Shown: in pieces, positions 6,933 through 16,461 of the stretch | Numbering within the stretch: the stretch's first letter is position 1 | Layout: each line of letters starts with the position of its first letter | From: Methanobacteriota archaeon | Lineage (GTDB): Archaea; Thermoplasmatota; Poseidoniia; Poseidoniales; Thalassarchaeaceae | Reading direction: 5' to 3' | Length of the DNA: 20,936 bases | NCBI GenBank assembly: GCA_002719615.1 | Contig: PBHZ01000007.1 | Span: 79,628-100,563, forward strand | Made by a program: the position numbers and the translations under genes | Notes under the pieces: generated by a model | Seen by the model: the letters and a program-made list of their open reading frames with translations, nothing else | What the model was told of the DNA's origin: nothing | The model's database searches: none

Positions 6933-9900
6933 CTATTGGATATCCTGATGTTCCGGGTCGGGAACCCAAGTTTCTTTATCTGAATCCCATAACCATCCGG
7001 GATATTCATCATATTTCTGTAAATTTTTTGGATTTTTCTGAGAGGGTTCAGTTTTTTCAGTATTTTTTGATTCTGAACTAATTATCAAATCTTCTTCTTT
7101 CTTCTTTTTATCAGTAGATCTTAAATTTTTCTTCTTTGGAAGTTCTTGTTGATAAATATAAAATCCACCACCTACTATTGAGATTATAATAACTGATAAT
7201 ACGATTGTTAAAGTGGATGAAACACCCTCATCATTGACAGCTCCTTTTACTTCAATTGGGATTTGTGTGCTATAATCGGATAATTCTGTTGATTCTCCGA
7301 GGTCCAAGATTATTGTACCGTCCTTTGCATTATTTGGAGTAAATTCTATTTGCACAGATCTTATTTCATCTGGCTGTAGATTAACCATCATCCCATCTAA
7401 TACTCTTATGTTCCAACTGTTAGGCCCAGAAACTACAATTCGATCAGAAATTACTGAATTACCAGTATTTTGTAGTTCAAAATACATAGTACTTGAAAAT
7501 CCAGCATAAATATCACTGATTTGAATAAGAGTCCATGTAACTTGATTAACAGTTTCAACTAAAAGAGAAATAGTATTTCTAGTTTCTATTCCTCCATCTT
7601 CCATTACTAAAGTTATTTCTGGCTCTGATCCTGCTTCAGCAGACAAGGGAATAATTACTGTACACCAAACACGTGAGGACTCTCCAGGATATATTTTCTG
7701 AGGATTTAGTGAACATGAAGAAGAAAAGTCAGAATTAGGCAATTCCATAGTAACAGATGGTTCCCAGCTCACAGTACCATTGTTTGTCACAGTCCAGCCT
7801 AAATCAAAACCGGGTGCTCCAACAGGATGGGCGTCTACGCCTAATGGTGTGTCAGCGGTTTGCCCATTTGGAATATCAACTTGATAGAAGTCAACTACAG
7901 GAATTGCACCCGAAATCACATCTAATGTAACGTTCCAATCGATAGAGTAGTCGAAATCAGATATGAACCTGATTTCTAAAATACCGCTCGTTGCTTTCCC
8001 GTTACCTGTAATGGACATAATCCATTGAGATTGTTGTCCTTTTCCTATTGTTATTTCTTCAAGATTGGAAAGTGTCCATCCTCCTGGAAGTGTTCTTTGT
8101 ATTGGCTGCAAAGTTATGTCTCTATTTCCTTGATTACTAATATCTAAAATAAACTGATAGTTGCCATCAGATAAGAGTTTATTTTCAAAATCATCGGATT
8201 CTGGACTTGTAGTTAGATCGATTTTATCATACCCTTCAACTATCAATGGTATGTCTGTTGACCAAGTATCGTCACTCACTCTGGAATCTACCACTAAGGT
8301 AGCAATAAATTCAGAGCCTGCTTCAATCAATGCACCTGGGGAAGTGATTGTTACATCAATATTTACTCTATCTTCTTTTATCAAAGTCCCAGTCGATCCA
8401 GATGAAGAACCAGCAAATGCTCCAATATCATCAAAACCTAAATTCCAACCAGCAGGAGATATTAGAGAGACATCATAAGTTTGCGCACCATTTCCATTAT
8501 TTTTAATTTCAAAAGAAAATTGTGTATCTGTCAACGAGCTGACAAATATCTCAGATGAGGGTAAAATTACTTGAGGTTGTGCAAGAACGGGTACATCAAA
8601 AAATATTTCTAACTCAGAGTCGATATTATTCTCGATATCATTTCCAGTGATTATCATTTTGTACAAACCTGGAGGAGGTGGAGCAGGGTGTGACATAAGT
8701 AGAGTTACAGGTATATTTTCAGAAGCATCTAAATTGAAATTAGTATTATTGAAGAAACCTGGCCAATCGAATTGAACATTGTCCCTAGTTCTAATCGGAT
8801 AAGATACCGATATTGTTGCATTAGTCTCAAATAATGCTGTATTGGTGATTAGTATATCCCACTGGGTTGTGAAATCTGATGCCTCTCCTAGTGTAACTAT
8901 TGGGCTTTCAGAAGAAACTTTAATTCCCGGAGTACTAACCGGTACTAAAACCGAAAAATAGTTATTAACTTCAGACAGCTCTTCTAAATCATCATTTGGA
9001 TCTATGTAAAAAGAGATTTCAACTTCTCCCTCATCTTCGGAAACTGGAGTCCAATACCAGGTTAATTCCTCATCACCACCTGGAGACATAGTAATTAGTT
9101 GGTTTCCAATTGGATTAGAATTTGCATAAGCAGCCACAGGAACATCTGTAAAAGATCCAGCACCTTGATTTCTCACTGATATTGATATTTCTACTTCTTC
9201 ACCAACCTGTGGTATTGGAGTAGATATTTCAAATGAATCTACAATGAATGTTGGATCAGGAGTAAGGTCATTTACATTTACTCCCCTAACTGCTATTGAA
9301 TAAGGCTGGAATGTTCTACTACCTCCATGTGATGTATCTTTCACTTTAACAGTCCATATACCATTGGTAGCACTATCAATTAATACGACTTCAACATTGT
9401 TCCTGTTATCTTTTGAGCCCCCTGTTGTTGATTTACCATTACTGAAATCGTTTCCTAAATAAGTTACTTCTCCACTAGGTGATATTACTTCAAGATCTAA
9501 GTCATTTCTCAGTTGAATACTTGAACTACTTGAACCAGGATAATCAGACCATGCAACAACTACTTTCAATGGTTCTCCACTTCTTGTAACATCGAATGAG
9601 TATTCATTTACTTGTCCAGCTGATAATCGAGATCTGTCATCAACATATATTCCTACATCTTCATCCGGAATCAGTGTGTCTATCAGATTTACTCGGCCCC
9701 ATCCTTCATCACCATTGGGAATATTACGTGTGCCCATGTCTTCAGCCCCTAAAATCAACATTGCCTTGATTAAAGCCCCTTGGGGGGCTGGGCGTTCCGC
9801 AATTTCCATTATATATTCTCTAACCAAAGCGGCAGCTCCTGCTACAGCAGGTGTTGCCATTGATGTTCCACTGTATTCAATATAGTATGAGTCGCCAATA

Positions 9901-11372
9901 TTTGTTGAAGCATCTTCAGCTTCTTGGGCTAAGCATGATCTGACGTAATCCCCTGGGCCAGTGACGTCTGGTTTTATCCTACCATCATCTGTTGGCCCTT
10001 GACTGGAAAATGGATACATTTCATCGGGATCCCATCTGTTTTGGTGTCCGCCTACTGTGATAACATTCTTTGCTGTACCGGGAGAAGAAATCCCATTCGC
10101 GCCCTCATTTCCAGCAGCAAATAAAACTGTCATACCTTGATAGGACCAGTATTGATCCCACGTAGAAGTCCTGTCATCAGCATCTTCGGATTGTGTTGTA
10201 TATGACCCGCCTACGGCAGAGCCCCAACTATTTGTGTGAAATCTTGCACCACCTGAATTATATGCTGAATTCAGCATTCCGTAAATTCCGCTATTAGAAA
10301 GTTGACCGGTGCTATCTATTTCCATTGCTTGGAAATATAATTCTGCTTCTGGAGCAACTCCTGCATACGCTGTGGTTCTACTACCATCTCCTAATACTGT
10401 ACATGCAACATGAGTACCATGACCGTCATTTGTATCTGCTGTGGATGAGTCCCCTGCTACATTAACAACATTGATAACTCTATTGCCAAAATCTCCATGG
10501 TCTTCATCTAATCCTGTATCTGCAACGGCTACTCTTTGACCACTTCCATTTAAACCTGTGAAATATGCATTTTCAACAGTATTAATTCCCATATGGATTC
10601 TTGCATAGTCATTGGATGTTATACGATCGAATATTGGAGAAATATATGAAACAGCAGGGTATTTTAGTATTTCATCTATATCTCCTACATTGACTTCTCC
10701 GATATACGATCCAGTCTGATATGAAGTATAATTATTCATCCATACATTTGCTACATCAGATAAAGAGCCGGGTAGATTTAACCCCGGAGAATCATGCCTA
10801 ATTAAATCTGAATCTTTCCATCCTAATAATTCTACTATAACAGAATCTTCTGTATCTGAATTATAGAATTGCTTATCTGAAAGTAAGCCGAGTGGAACTA
10901 AATGACTGGCACGTACAATTGGGAGATTGGAAATCTTATTCAATTGATTTTGAGTACCTTGTATCAAGAATCCAGAAGGAGGGATTGTTGCACGTATTTC
11001 TACATTAGCATAATCAATGATTTCTAGTCTGGCATCCCATAATCCAGTTTCTCCATCAATTAAAATTAGTAATAAGTCTGAGCGAGGAGAGGTTAATTCA
11101 GATTTCATTAAAACAGTAGGTATTAGTCCCATTTCTGTAAAAATTCCTACAGGGGTATCTGCTCTTAAATTTCTAGTTTCCTCCGATTCAAAATATGATG
11201 ATACTAATGGTAAACTGTGCATAGTATTTGGATTGGGAGATATTTCAATTCTCTCATAATTTTGATCTAACAAGTTCATTTCATCATATTCTGTCTGGGA
11301 ATCATATTCTAATGATGGGGAATATGACATCAACAAAATCGCAAGCATCAGCAAGGTTGTACGCTGATTCAT
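6933..11372 (-). CDS. Membrane-anchored subtilisin-like serine protease (peptidase family S8) with Ig-like repeats
   Basis: This is a 1479-residue secreted protease, probably held on the outer face of the membrane. A signal peptide covers residues 1-20. A pro-region-like segment runs to about 260. The S8 domain spans about 262-565 with the full catalytic set: Asp285 (VAVADTGLDEDHGDF), His318 (NDGHGTHVA), Asn422 (AAGNEG, oxyanion) and Ser504 (SGTSMATPAVAG). Next is a jelly-roll domain like that in other S8 enzymes (about 573-697, with DLDLEVISPSG), a CARDB-type domain (702-812), and about five more Ig-like units to 1378. A membrane helix is at 1387-1408, followed by a lysine-rich cytoplasmic tail that ends in a tryptophan-rich motif, YPGWLWDSDKETWVPDPEH. 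GAGGC eight bases upstream supports the start. Substrates cannot be told from sequence; maturation or turnover of neighbouring surface proteins is an inference. Confidence 0.94.
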   Translation of the reverse strand: MNQRTTLLMLAILLMSYSPSLEYDSQTEYDEMNLLDQNYERIEISPNPNTMHSLPLVSSYFESEETRNLRADTPVGIFTEMGLIPTVLMKSELTSPRSDLLLILIDGETGLWDARLEIIDYANVEIRATIPPSGFLIQGTQNQLNKISNLPIVRASHLVPLGLLSDKQFYNSDTEDSVIVELLGWKDSDLIRHDSPGLNLPGSLSDVANVWMNNYTSYQTGSYIGEVNVGDIDEILKYPAVSYISPIFDRITSNDYARIHMGINTVENAYFTGLNGSGQRVAVADTGLDEDHGDFGNRVINVVNVAGDSSTADTNDGHGTHVACTVLGDGSRTTAYAGVAPEAELYFQAMEIDSTGQLSNSGIYGMLNSAYNSGGARFHTNSWGSAVGGSYTTQSEDADDRTSTWDQYWSYQGMTVLFAAGNEGANGISSPGTAKNVITVGGHQNRWDPDEMYPFSSQGPTDDGRIKPDVTGPGDYVRSCLAQEAEDASTNIGDSYYIEYSGTSMATPAVAGAAALVREYIMEIAERPAPQGALIKAMLILGAEDMGTRNIPNGDEGWGRVNLIDTLIPDEDVGIYVDDRSRLSAGQVNEYSFDVTRSGEPLKVVVAWSDYPGSSSSSIQLRNDLDLEVISPSGEVTYLGNDFSNGKSTTGGSKDNRNNVEVVLIDSATNGIWTVKVKDTSHGGSRTFQPYSIAVRGVNVNDLTPDPTFIVDSFEISTPIPQVGEEVEISISVRNQGAGSFTDVPVAAYANSNPIGNQLITMSPGGDEELTWYWTPVSEDEGEVEISFYIDPNDDLEELSEVNNYFSVLVPVSTPGIKVSSESPIVTLGEASDFTTQWDILITNTALFETNATISVSYPIRTRDNVQFDWPGFFNNTNFNLDASENIPVTLLMSHPAPPPPGLYKMIITGNDIENNIDSELEIFFDVPVLAQPQVILPSSEIFVSSLTDTQFSFEIKNNGNGAQTYDVSLISPAGWNLGFDDIGAFAGSSSGSTGTLIKEDRVNIDVTITSPGALIEAGSEFIATLVVDSRVSDDTWSTDIPLIVEGYDKIDLTTSPESDDFENKLLSDGNYQFILDISNQGNRDITLQPIQRTLPGGWTLSNLEEITIGKGQQSQWIMSITGNGKATSGILEIRFISDFDYSIDWNVTLDVISGAIPVVDFYQVDIPNGQTADTPLGVDAHPVGAPGFDLGWTVTNNGTVSWEPSVTMELPNSDFSSSCSLNPQKIYPGESSRVWCTVIIPLSAEAGSEPEITLVMEDGGIETRNTISLLVETVNQVTWTLIQISDIYAGFSSTMYFELQNTGNSVISDRIVVSGPNSWNIRVLDGMMVNLQPDEIRSVQIEFTPNNAKDGTIILDLGESTELSDYSTQIPIEVKGAVNDEGVSSTLTIVLSVIIISIVGGGFYIYQQELPKKKNLRSTDKKKKEEDLIISSESKNTEKTEPSQKNPKNLQKYDEYPGWLWDSDKETWVPDPEHQDIQ

Positions 11373-11420
11373 GAGTGTTCGCCTCGTCGGTTGTGATTTG
11401 ATAGTATGGGTAAATTACGG

Positions 11421-11428
11421 ATTATTAA
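11421..11428 (-). promoter_or_regulatory. Possible TATA-like element upstream of the S8 protease gene
   Basis: The minus strand reads TTAATAAT, 48 bases before the ATG at 11372, in the 84-base gap after the 185-residue gene. Transcription starting about 25 bases downstream would give a short leader that includes the GAGGC ribosome-binding site. The match is loose in an AT-rich gap. Confidence 0.35.
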
Positions 11429-11444
11429 CATATTATTTTGCATG

Positions 11445-11450
11445 AAAAAA
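11445..11450 (-). terminator. Oligo-T tract after the 185-residue gene, possible archaeal terminator
   Basis: Six consecutive T residues on the minus strand lie 7 bases past the stop codon at 11457-11459. Archaeal termination commonly uses such T tracts without a strong hairpin. It is the only clear T-run following a stop codon in the surface-gene region and would separate the 1459/185 pair from the protease gene. Confidence 0.35.
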
Positions 11451-11456
11451 TCATCC

Positions 11457-12014
11457 TTAGAATATTGTAATTGGAGCACGGTCAGTAAAAAGTTCCATCG
11501 TCCAATCTCCTACTTGATGTGTCCATCTTTCATCTACTATTCCATTATAATAACTATATTCCAATAATATTTCTATTTGATAATTTTCCCACACTGAAGC
11601 CCCTCCTATGATTAATTCTAAATCGTCTCCAGCATAAAAACTATGAGCGGAAAGTGAACCAATATAATGATCAGTACGTCCCAATTCAATACTATTTTTA
11701 TCTGTAAATCGTATTGAGATTGTCACATCAGTTATTTCCCTACTGCCTTGATTATCTAACTGTGCCAAAATTATGTGCCCTGAAGTTCCTTGACGATATA
11801 CAACATCTACACTTACTCTATCATAAGGAACTATCCATACAACGGTGAAGATAGAAACAAGAATTAAAGAAAGCACAGTAGCAGAGGCAAAAATGACTCT
11901 CCTGGGAGAAATTAGTTCTTTAGTTGATTCAAGTGTCTCTAAAATATCATGTGCTATTTCTGATTCTATTGAATCATCATTAACATCTTTTAATCTTTCA
12001 AGTAGGCCCATCAT
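11457..12014 (-). CDS. Small single-pass membrane protein with extracytoplasmic beta domain, coupled to the 1459-residue gene
   Basis: This 185-residue protein is not one I recognise. An acidic, helical cytoplasmic N-terminus of about 38 residues (LLERLKDVNDDSIESEIAHD) is followed by one membrane helix (about 39-62, VIFASATVLSLILVSIFTVV) and an outer domain of about 120 residues with alternating strands (DVTISIRF, ENYQIEILLEYSYY), resembling small Ig-like domains. It contains no cysteine. Its start overlaps the end of the upstream gene by 17 bases, and a perfect GGAGGT site lies within that gene's last codons, so the two are almost certainly co-translated and may form a complex. It could anchor the large partner, which has no clear membrane helix of its own. 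Two adjacent ATGs (12014 and 12011) are possible; the second has the better spacing to the ribosome-binding site. Confidence 0.85.
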   Translation of the reverse strand: MMGLLERLKDVNDDSIESEIAHDILETLESTKELISPRRVIFASATVLSLILVSIFTVVWIVPYDRVSVDVVYRQGTSGHIILAQLDNQGSREITDVTISIRFTDKNSIELGRTDHYIGSLSAHSFYAGDDLELIIGGASVWENYQIEILLEYSYYNGIVDERWTHQVGDWTMELFTDRAPITIF

Positions 12015-15000
12015 TACTACCTCCTAACATCGATAAAATTGTTAAAATACCTGAAGAAAGTGGTTCTGGAGCCATTATATGGCTTGTTGACCCAGATATC
12101 CCCGGAATTATACTTAAAATTGAAAGATCTGAAGCTAAACCATTTACTCCAAAAGTAGTTCCAGTAGGAATTCCCCCAGTTATTTGGGCATCAATTAGAA
12201 CACCTTTCAGATCTATATTCTTGTCGCCTATTTCGGCGTGTAATTTTGCTGAAGCAATGATACGTCCTCCCTGTACGTCATCAATCTCAATAACACTGTA
12301 TGGATAGACAACTTCTCTGATATGAATTGTAGCACTCTTCAAGTTTTCACCCAATGCTTCCATTTCATCTATCACTATTGGAGGAGTAGTGGGAATATTA
12401 CTTGAACGGAGATATATCTTTTCAACCCCCTCTCCTCCAGATCTTATTTGTAAACCAAAAGAATCTGTTGGTTTAATTATCATCTTATCAGTCATTCCTT
12501 CTGCTAAGAGAACTATATCTCCTCTACTATTTATGGCTCTACCAAATGCTTCAATATACAACGACATACCTATATCGGAAGCTGTAAAATCTAGAATTGG
12601 AGTACCTTGAAAGGCTAAATCTTTAGTTATATCAAAGTTCAAATCTGGTTCTGTAGTCAAGTTCATTGAACCCGGAATATCAGTTAAAAATACAGTTGCA
12701 GGCCACCACAAGTTGTCCATCCATTGCATTTGTTGAATCATCATAGAGCCGACTGCAAAACCTTCAGATGTCCTAAATTGTTCCGGTACAGTCATATCTA
12801 TTGAAATTGCAGAACCTAAACTTGCCTGAAATTCAACAGATTCTGGTATATCATTAATCATTATTTCAGTTCGTAACCCTGCCTCTCTATTAATTAAGAG
12901 AACATGAATCCATTCAAGTCTATTAGACAATTGATAGAGGCTTGAGGTGGAAACTTCAGTTATTTCTCCAGAAGTAGTAATGGTAATTATTGAATCTAAA
13001 CCTAGGCTTGTATATTCTCCAACTTTTAATCCTTTCATAGTCACAAATAAATCCTGGCCATTGATTCCTCTAATTACTAGCATTAGTTCAGTATGTTGAG
13101 GGTACCAAGATTCTAAATCTACATATATAGACCAATCTTGACGATTTTCAAAACCGTCTCTGGATATTGATAATTCGAGAGAAGGAGGGAGTCTTGGCAT
13201 CCATAATCTTAGATGGAAGCCATCGGAAATACCTGATGGGCTAGCCTCAAAAGAAACACCGTGAACCCAAGGAAGGTTATCTGACTTCTTCTCTCCGTGA
13301 TATGACTCCACCATTATATCAAATTCCGAATCTGAATCTAGTTCAATTCCAAAAGAAAAATTAGAAGCCCCAGTACCTGAACTTGTTGATATATCCGTAG
13401 TAATACTTGAGAGGACATCATTAACTGAGCGTCCCAGGTCAGAAAATCCCCCAATGAACGATGCTATGCCAGATAGACCTTGAGAAGTGTTAAATTCTGG
13501 AATTATCAAAGTTGGCCCTTCACTGATGCCCGTAGGTATCTTGAGAGATAAAGAAGAAGGTAAAGGATTGATTTCTCCCTTTACTGATAATTTATCATCT
13601 AAACTGGTTGGTGCTTTTTCAACATTGATTAACATCGGATTTGGATTTGCTATCGACATGAATGCAGTCCCCATTCCTGCTAGACCCCTCGCACCCTCTT
13701 CTTGAGGTTCAATCCATCCAATTTCTCTCAAACCAGAAATCCTAGAGGATAGGCTGACTTGAGAATTATCAGGATCATTGTGAAATAAGAAATGGTCACC
13801 ACTCATTGTAACAGGATCAGAAGAATTTGAAATCTGCGCTTCTATGGTACTAATTGGCGTATCTGAAGACCACGAAATAGTATTACCGAATGTAGAAATA
13901 AAATTTGCTGGAAGTCCTATTATATTTGCAGCCTGATATTGATTATTTTCATTGCCAGTATAGGAAATAGTATCGATAATTGATGATGCAGCATAATTTA
14001 ATGAATTTGGAGTGATTGTAATAGATATCTCATTCGGTAAATCGGAAAAAGAAATGGCATGATGGGAATAGTTGATAATAGAATTACGAGGATGTTCTAT
14101 GAATGACATAACAAGCGATTTAGTAGATTCAGTAAATATCTCAATTTTTTGCTCATTGGTATCATTATTATCAACAAATGAGGCTGCCATAAAACCACTA
14201 AACTTTGCGCTAGCAGCAATCGGTGCTAAAGGTTCAACAGGCCCATTTAGACCTTGTATTATATCTAAATCTGTATCTTTTGAAATTATTAGATGGTCTC
14301 CGGAAATAGTTGGATGGGGTGAAGAGCCGATTGCTAACTCAATTGATGTTAGAGGCATCATAGTTCTATCTTCTCTCCAATTATTTGTCATTAGTATGTG
14401 AAATGATGCTCCATCAAAGCTACCAGATGTAGTATCGCCACTGAGTAAATCAACTATAATCGAAGGGACATCGTTTAACACACTACCAGTATCTAAAAAT
14501 AAATCTACTAGATTTAATATTACTGAATCAACTATTTTTGAAATAAAATCAAGGTCTGTAGCACTATCTAAACTAGCATCTACGTCGGAGGTTCCTCCTA
14601 ATTCAAATGAACCATAAACTATCAGTGCGGTTGGAATATCGTTTGCCTTTACCTGTATCGCTCTATGGTCTTCTTGTATCCCACCTCGTTTGAACCAAGA
14701 AGAATAATCTATACTTTCAATTGATTGTTTAGATCTTATTAGTATTAAACTCTTAGGAGGATTGGCAGGATTGATAGGTAATGTCAAATCATTAACATTT
14801 GGACTAGTGTCTCTTGAGAAATTTTTAACACCAATAATCAATCCTAGCCTTTCAGGCTGGCCGCCTGGTAATTCTGGAGAATTCTCGGAGCCAAGCATTC
14901 TAAAAATTCTAGATATTTCTCCTGGTGACATTGATCCTTCTGGCATCCCTCTGAACCAACCTAAAGAATCGGTTATGTTACCATAATCTCCATCAGATTC

Positions 15001-16377
15001 TGATGCTGGAAGATTCGATCTATTTTCATGAAAATGAAGGAATAAATCGGCTCTATCATCTGCCCAATATTCTATAGTAGTGAGACTTTTGTCCCCTTCT
15101 AGTCCCGTAGAGGTTGGTAATATTGTATCAGTTCTGATAATTATTTCTGCTTCAGAAGGTAACCTATCTGATTCACCATTTGGATGAAATGTTGCATCTA
15201 TATATGCCAATTCCCAAACATTTCTAGTTCCATCATTATTAGGAGGAGAAAAATGAATATAACCTAAACCTGCAGAAACTCCACAATTAATTTCTTCAGA
15301 TGGTAGAGTAGTTAACTCAGTTGGCGAATATCTTGAGGGACAAGATACTTGCCCTGCATTGTTAACTCGGATAGAATAAGGAGCAGAAATTGAAGCGAAA
15401 GAGATGCCTGTTTCATCCTGACCTATATCAATCAATCCTAATGTAAGTGCTAGAATCAAACCACTACTCGCTTGTGAGATATCGAAATAAAATCTTTCAA
15501 TTCCAATCTCTATGGAAAAGTCATAAGGAGCAGAGGTAAATCTTGAGTCTACAATCCAAATATAGCTTTCACCTTCTCCAAGAGCTAGTACCGCATCATC
15601 GGCTGAATAAGCAAATGCTTTTATCAAAGAAACTTGTAAGAATTTTAAATTATTCCAGTCTGAATCGGCAATGCTATCGCCCAATACTTCTACAGTGAAC
15701 GAAATTCCTGGTTCAATCCATAAAGAATCTCCATCAATGCCCCATCCACCATTAAAATCCCATGCTACTGTCAAACCAACTTGAATATCGTCATCACCAT
15801 CGCCATCAATATCGATTGCATGAAGTAATGGATCAGTATTAAAATTAAACAATGATAATAAAGAGGCACTGAATGTTACTGTTTCAAATTTTTCAATAAC
15901 GTTTCCATCAATATCTGTATATTTTGTCCAGATAACATAATCTGTAACATTAATCAATGTTTGCCAGATAGTGTTTACTTGCCCTGGCCTATTTGCATCG
16001 CTTATTGCCAAATCATATGCATCCGGATGAGAAGGTACGGGAGGATTGGTTTCTATCAGGGAAATGTTCTTGACACCTTGGCCGATATTAGAAAGTGGAT
16101 CCGAATCTCCAGAAGGAGATACAAGATTATCTATATTATCAATTTTTGGCTCGGCTAGTGAACCTATGGTATTTGTATTAATTATATTCTGTCTTTCTGA
16201 TAGAATATCAGATAAATCATCTAAAATTTCAAAATCATCTGATTCAATCCTCGCTTCAGCATCAACATTAGCAAATGGTGACAAAGAAGGTAATAAAAAT
16301 AAAAATGTAAGTAAAAGTGCTAATCGAGATACATTGAAATCGAAACGAGGGAATACTATTGGGTTGCGCCTTCCCAT
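11998..16377 (-). CDS. Very large exported protein of unknown function with LP/IP-centred beta repeats
   Basis: I do not recognise a named family in this 1459-residue protein. A signal peptide is clear (core LALLLTFLFLLPSL at residues 19-32, cleavage near 40). Residues 189-197 form an acidic calcium-binding-type motif, DIDGDGDDD. The rest is serine- and aspartate-rich and beta-like. An internal duplication is visible: residues 678-712 and 844-883 share the pattern P-x-x-x-S-G-D-H followed by D-x-D. A loose strand motif centred on LP or IP recurs (for example near 780, 821, 938, 1063, 1177 and 1233). There are only two cysteines, at 346 and 365, likely paired. The C-terminus (GILTILSMLGG) is mildly hydrophobic but too short to be a convincing anchor. 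AGGTGA four bases before the ATG fixes the start. The stop overlaps the next gene. Confidence 0.88.
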   Translation of the reverse strand: MGRRNPIVFPRFDFNVSRLALLLTFLFLLPSLSPFANVDAEARIESDDFEILDDLSDILSERQNIINTNTIGSLAEPKIDNIDNLVSPSGDSDPLSNIGQGVKNISLIETNPPVPSHPDAYDLAISDANRPGQVNTIWQTLINVTDYVIWTKYTDIDGNVIEKFETVTFSASLLSLFNFNTDPLLHAIDIDGDGDDDIQVGLTVAWDFNGGWGIDGDSLWIEPGISFTVEVLGDSIADSDWNNLKFLQVSLIKAFAYSADDAVLALGEGESYIWIVDSRFTSAPYDFSIEIGIERFYFDISQASSGLILALTLGLIDIGQDETGISFASISAPYSIRVNNAGQVSCPSRYSPTELTTLPSEEINCGVSAGLGYIHFSPPNNDGTRNVWELAYIDATFHPNGESDRLPSEAEIIIRTDTILPTSTGLEGDKSLTTIEYWADDRADLFLHFHENRSNLPASESDGDYGNITDSLGWFRGMPEGSMSPGEISRIFRMLGSENSPELPGGQPERLGLIIGVKNFSRDTSPNVNDLTLPINPANPPKSLILIRSKQSIESIDYSSWFKRGGIQEDHRAIQVKANDIPTALIVYGSFELGGTSDVDASLDSATDLDFISKIVDSVILNLVDLFLDTGSVLNDVPSIIVDLLSGDTTSGSFDGASFHILMTNNWREDRTMMPLTSIELAIGSSPHPTISGDHLIISKDTDLDIIQGLNGPVEPLAPIAASAKFSGFMAASFVDNNDTNEQKIEIFTESTKSLVMSFIEHPRNSIINYSHHAISFSDLPNEISITITPNSLNYAASSIIDTISYTGNENNQYQAANIIGLPANFISTFGNTISWSSDTPISTIEAQISNSSDPVTMSGDHFLFHNDPDNSQVSLSSRISGLREIGWIEPQEEGARGLAGMGTAFMSIANPNPMLINVEKAPTSLDDKLSVKGEINPLPSSLSLKIPTGISEGPTLIIPEFNTSQGLSGIASFIGGFSDLGRSVNDVLSSITTDISTSSGTGASNFSFGIELDSDSEFDIMVESYHGEKKSDNLPWVHGVSFEASPSGISDGFHLRLWMPRLPPSLELSISRDGFENRQDWSIYVDLESWYPQHTELMLVIRGINGQDLFVTMKGLKVGEYTSLGLDSIITITTSGEITEVSTSSLYQLSNRLEWIHVLLINREAGLRTEIMINDIPESVEFQASLGSAISIDMTVPEQFRTSEGFAVGSMMIQQMQWMDNLWWPATVFLTDIPGSMNLTTEPDLNFDITKDLAFQGTPILDFTASDIGMSLYIEAFGRAINSRGDIVLLAEGMTDKMIIKPTDSFGLQIRSGGEGVEKIYLRSSNIPTTPPIVIDEMEALGENLKSATIHIREVVYPYSVIEIDDVQGGRIIASAKLHAEIGDKNIDLKGVLIDAQITGGIPTGTTFGVNGLASDLSILSIIPGISGSTSHIMAPEPLSSGILTILSMLGGSNDGPT
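12019..12024 (-). promoter_or_regulatory. Shine-Dalgarno site of the 185-residue gene inside the preceding gene
   Basis: The minus strand reads GGAGGT, four bases before the ATG at 12014 and seven before the ATG at 12011. It lies within the glycine-glycine-serine codons near the end of the 1459-residue gene, so it indicates translational coupling and favours the second ATG. Confidence 0.75.
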
Positions 16378-16422
16378 GACTTCACCTAGACTATATCTGA
16401 TATATGCTATTGCCCTTCATGA

Positions 16423-16430
16423 GCATTAAA
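16423..16430 (-). promoter_or_regulatory. Possible TATA-like element for the 1459/185 gene pair
   Basis: The minus strand reads TTTAATGC, 45 bases upstream of the ATG at 16377, in an 84-base gap. It would place transcription start ahead of the AGGTGA ribosome-binding site. A second AT-rich stretch nearer the gene would leave no room for that site. No oligo-T terminator follows the upstream gene, so read-through from it is equally possible. Confidence 0.3.
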
Positions 16431-16461
16431 TCAGTCGGGTTTTTGAGTCAAATGAATGTAA

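Noticed and set aside
14072..14401. Plus-strand open frame of 109 codons inside the 1459-residue gene
   Set aside because: Shadow of the long minus-strand gene, which has a ribosome-binding site, signal peptide and internal repeats.
16046..16429. Plus-strand open frame of 127 codons at the 5' end of the 1459-residue gene
   Set aside because: It mirrors the signal-peptide region of the minus-strand gene; its translation is low-complexity serine/isoleucine-rich and matches nothing.
16435..16445. Run of T residues in the gap before the 1459-residue gene considered as a terminator
   Set aside because: The T-run is on the plus strand; on the coding (minus) strand it is an A-run and cannot act as an oligo-T terminator for the surrounding genes.
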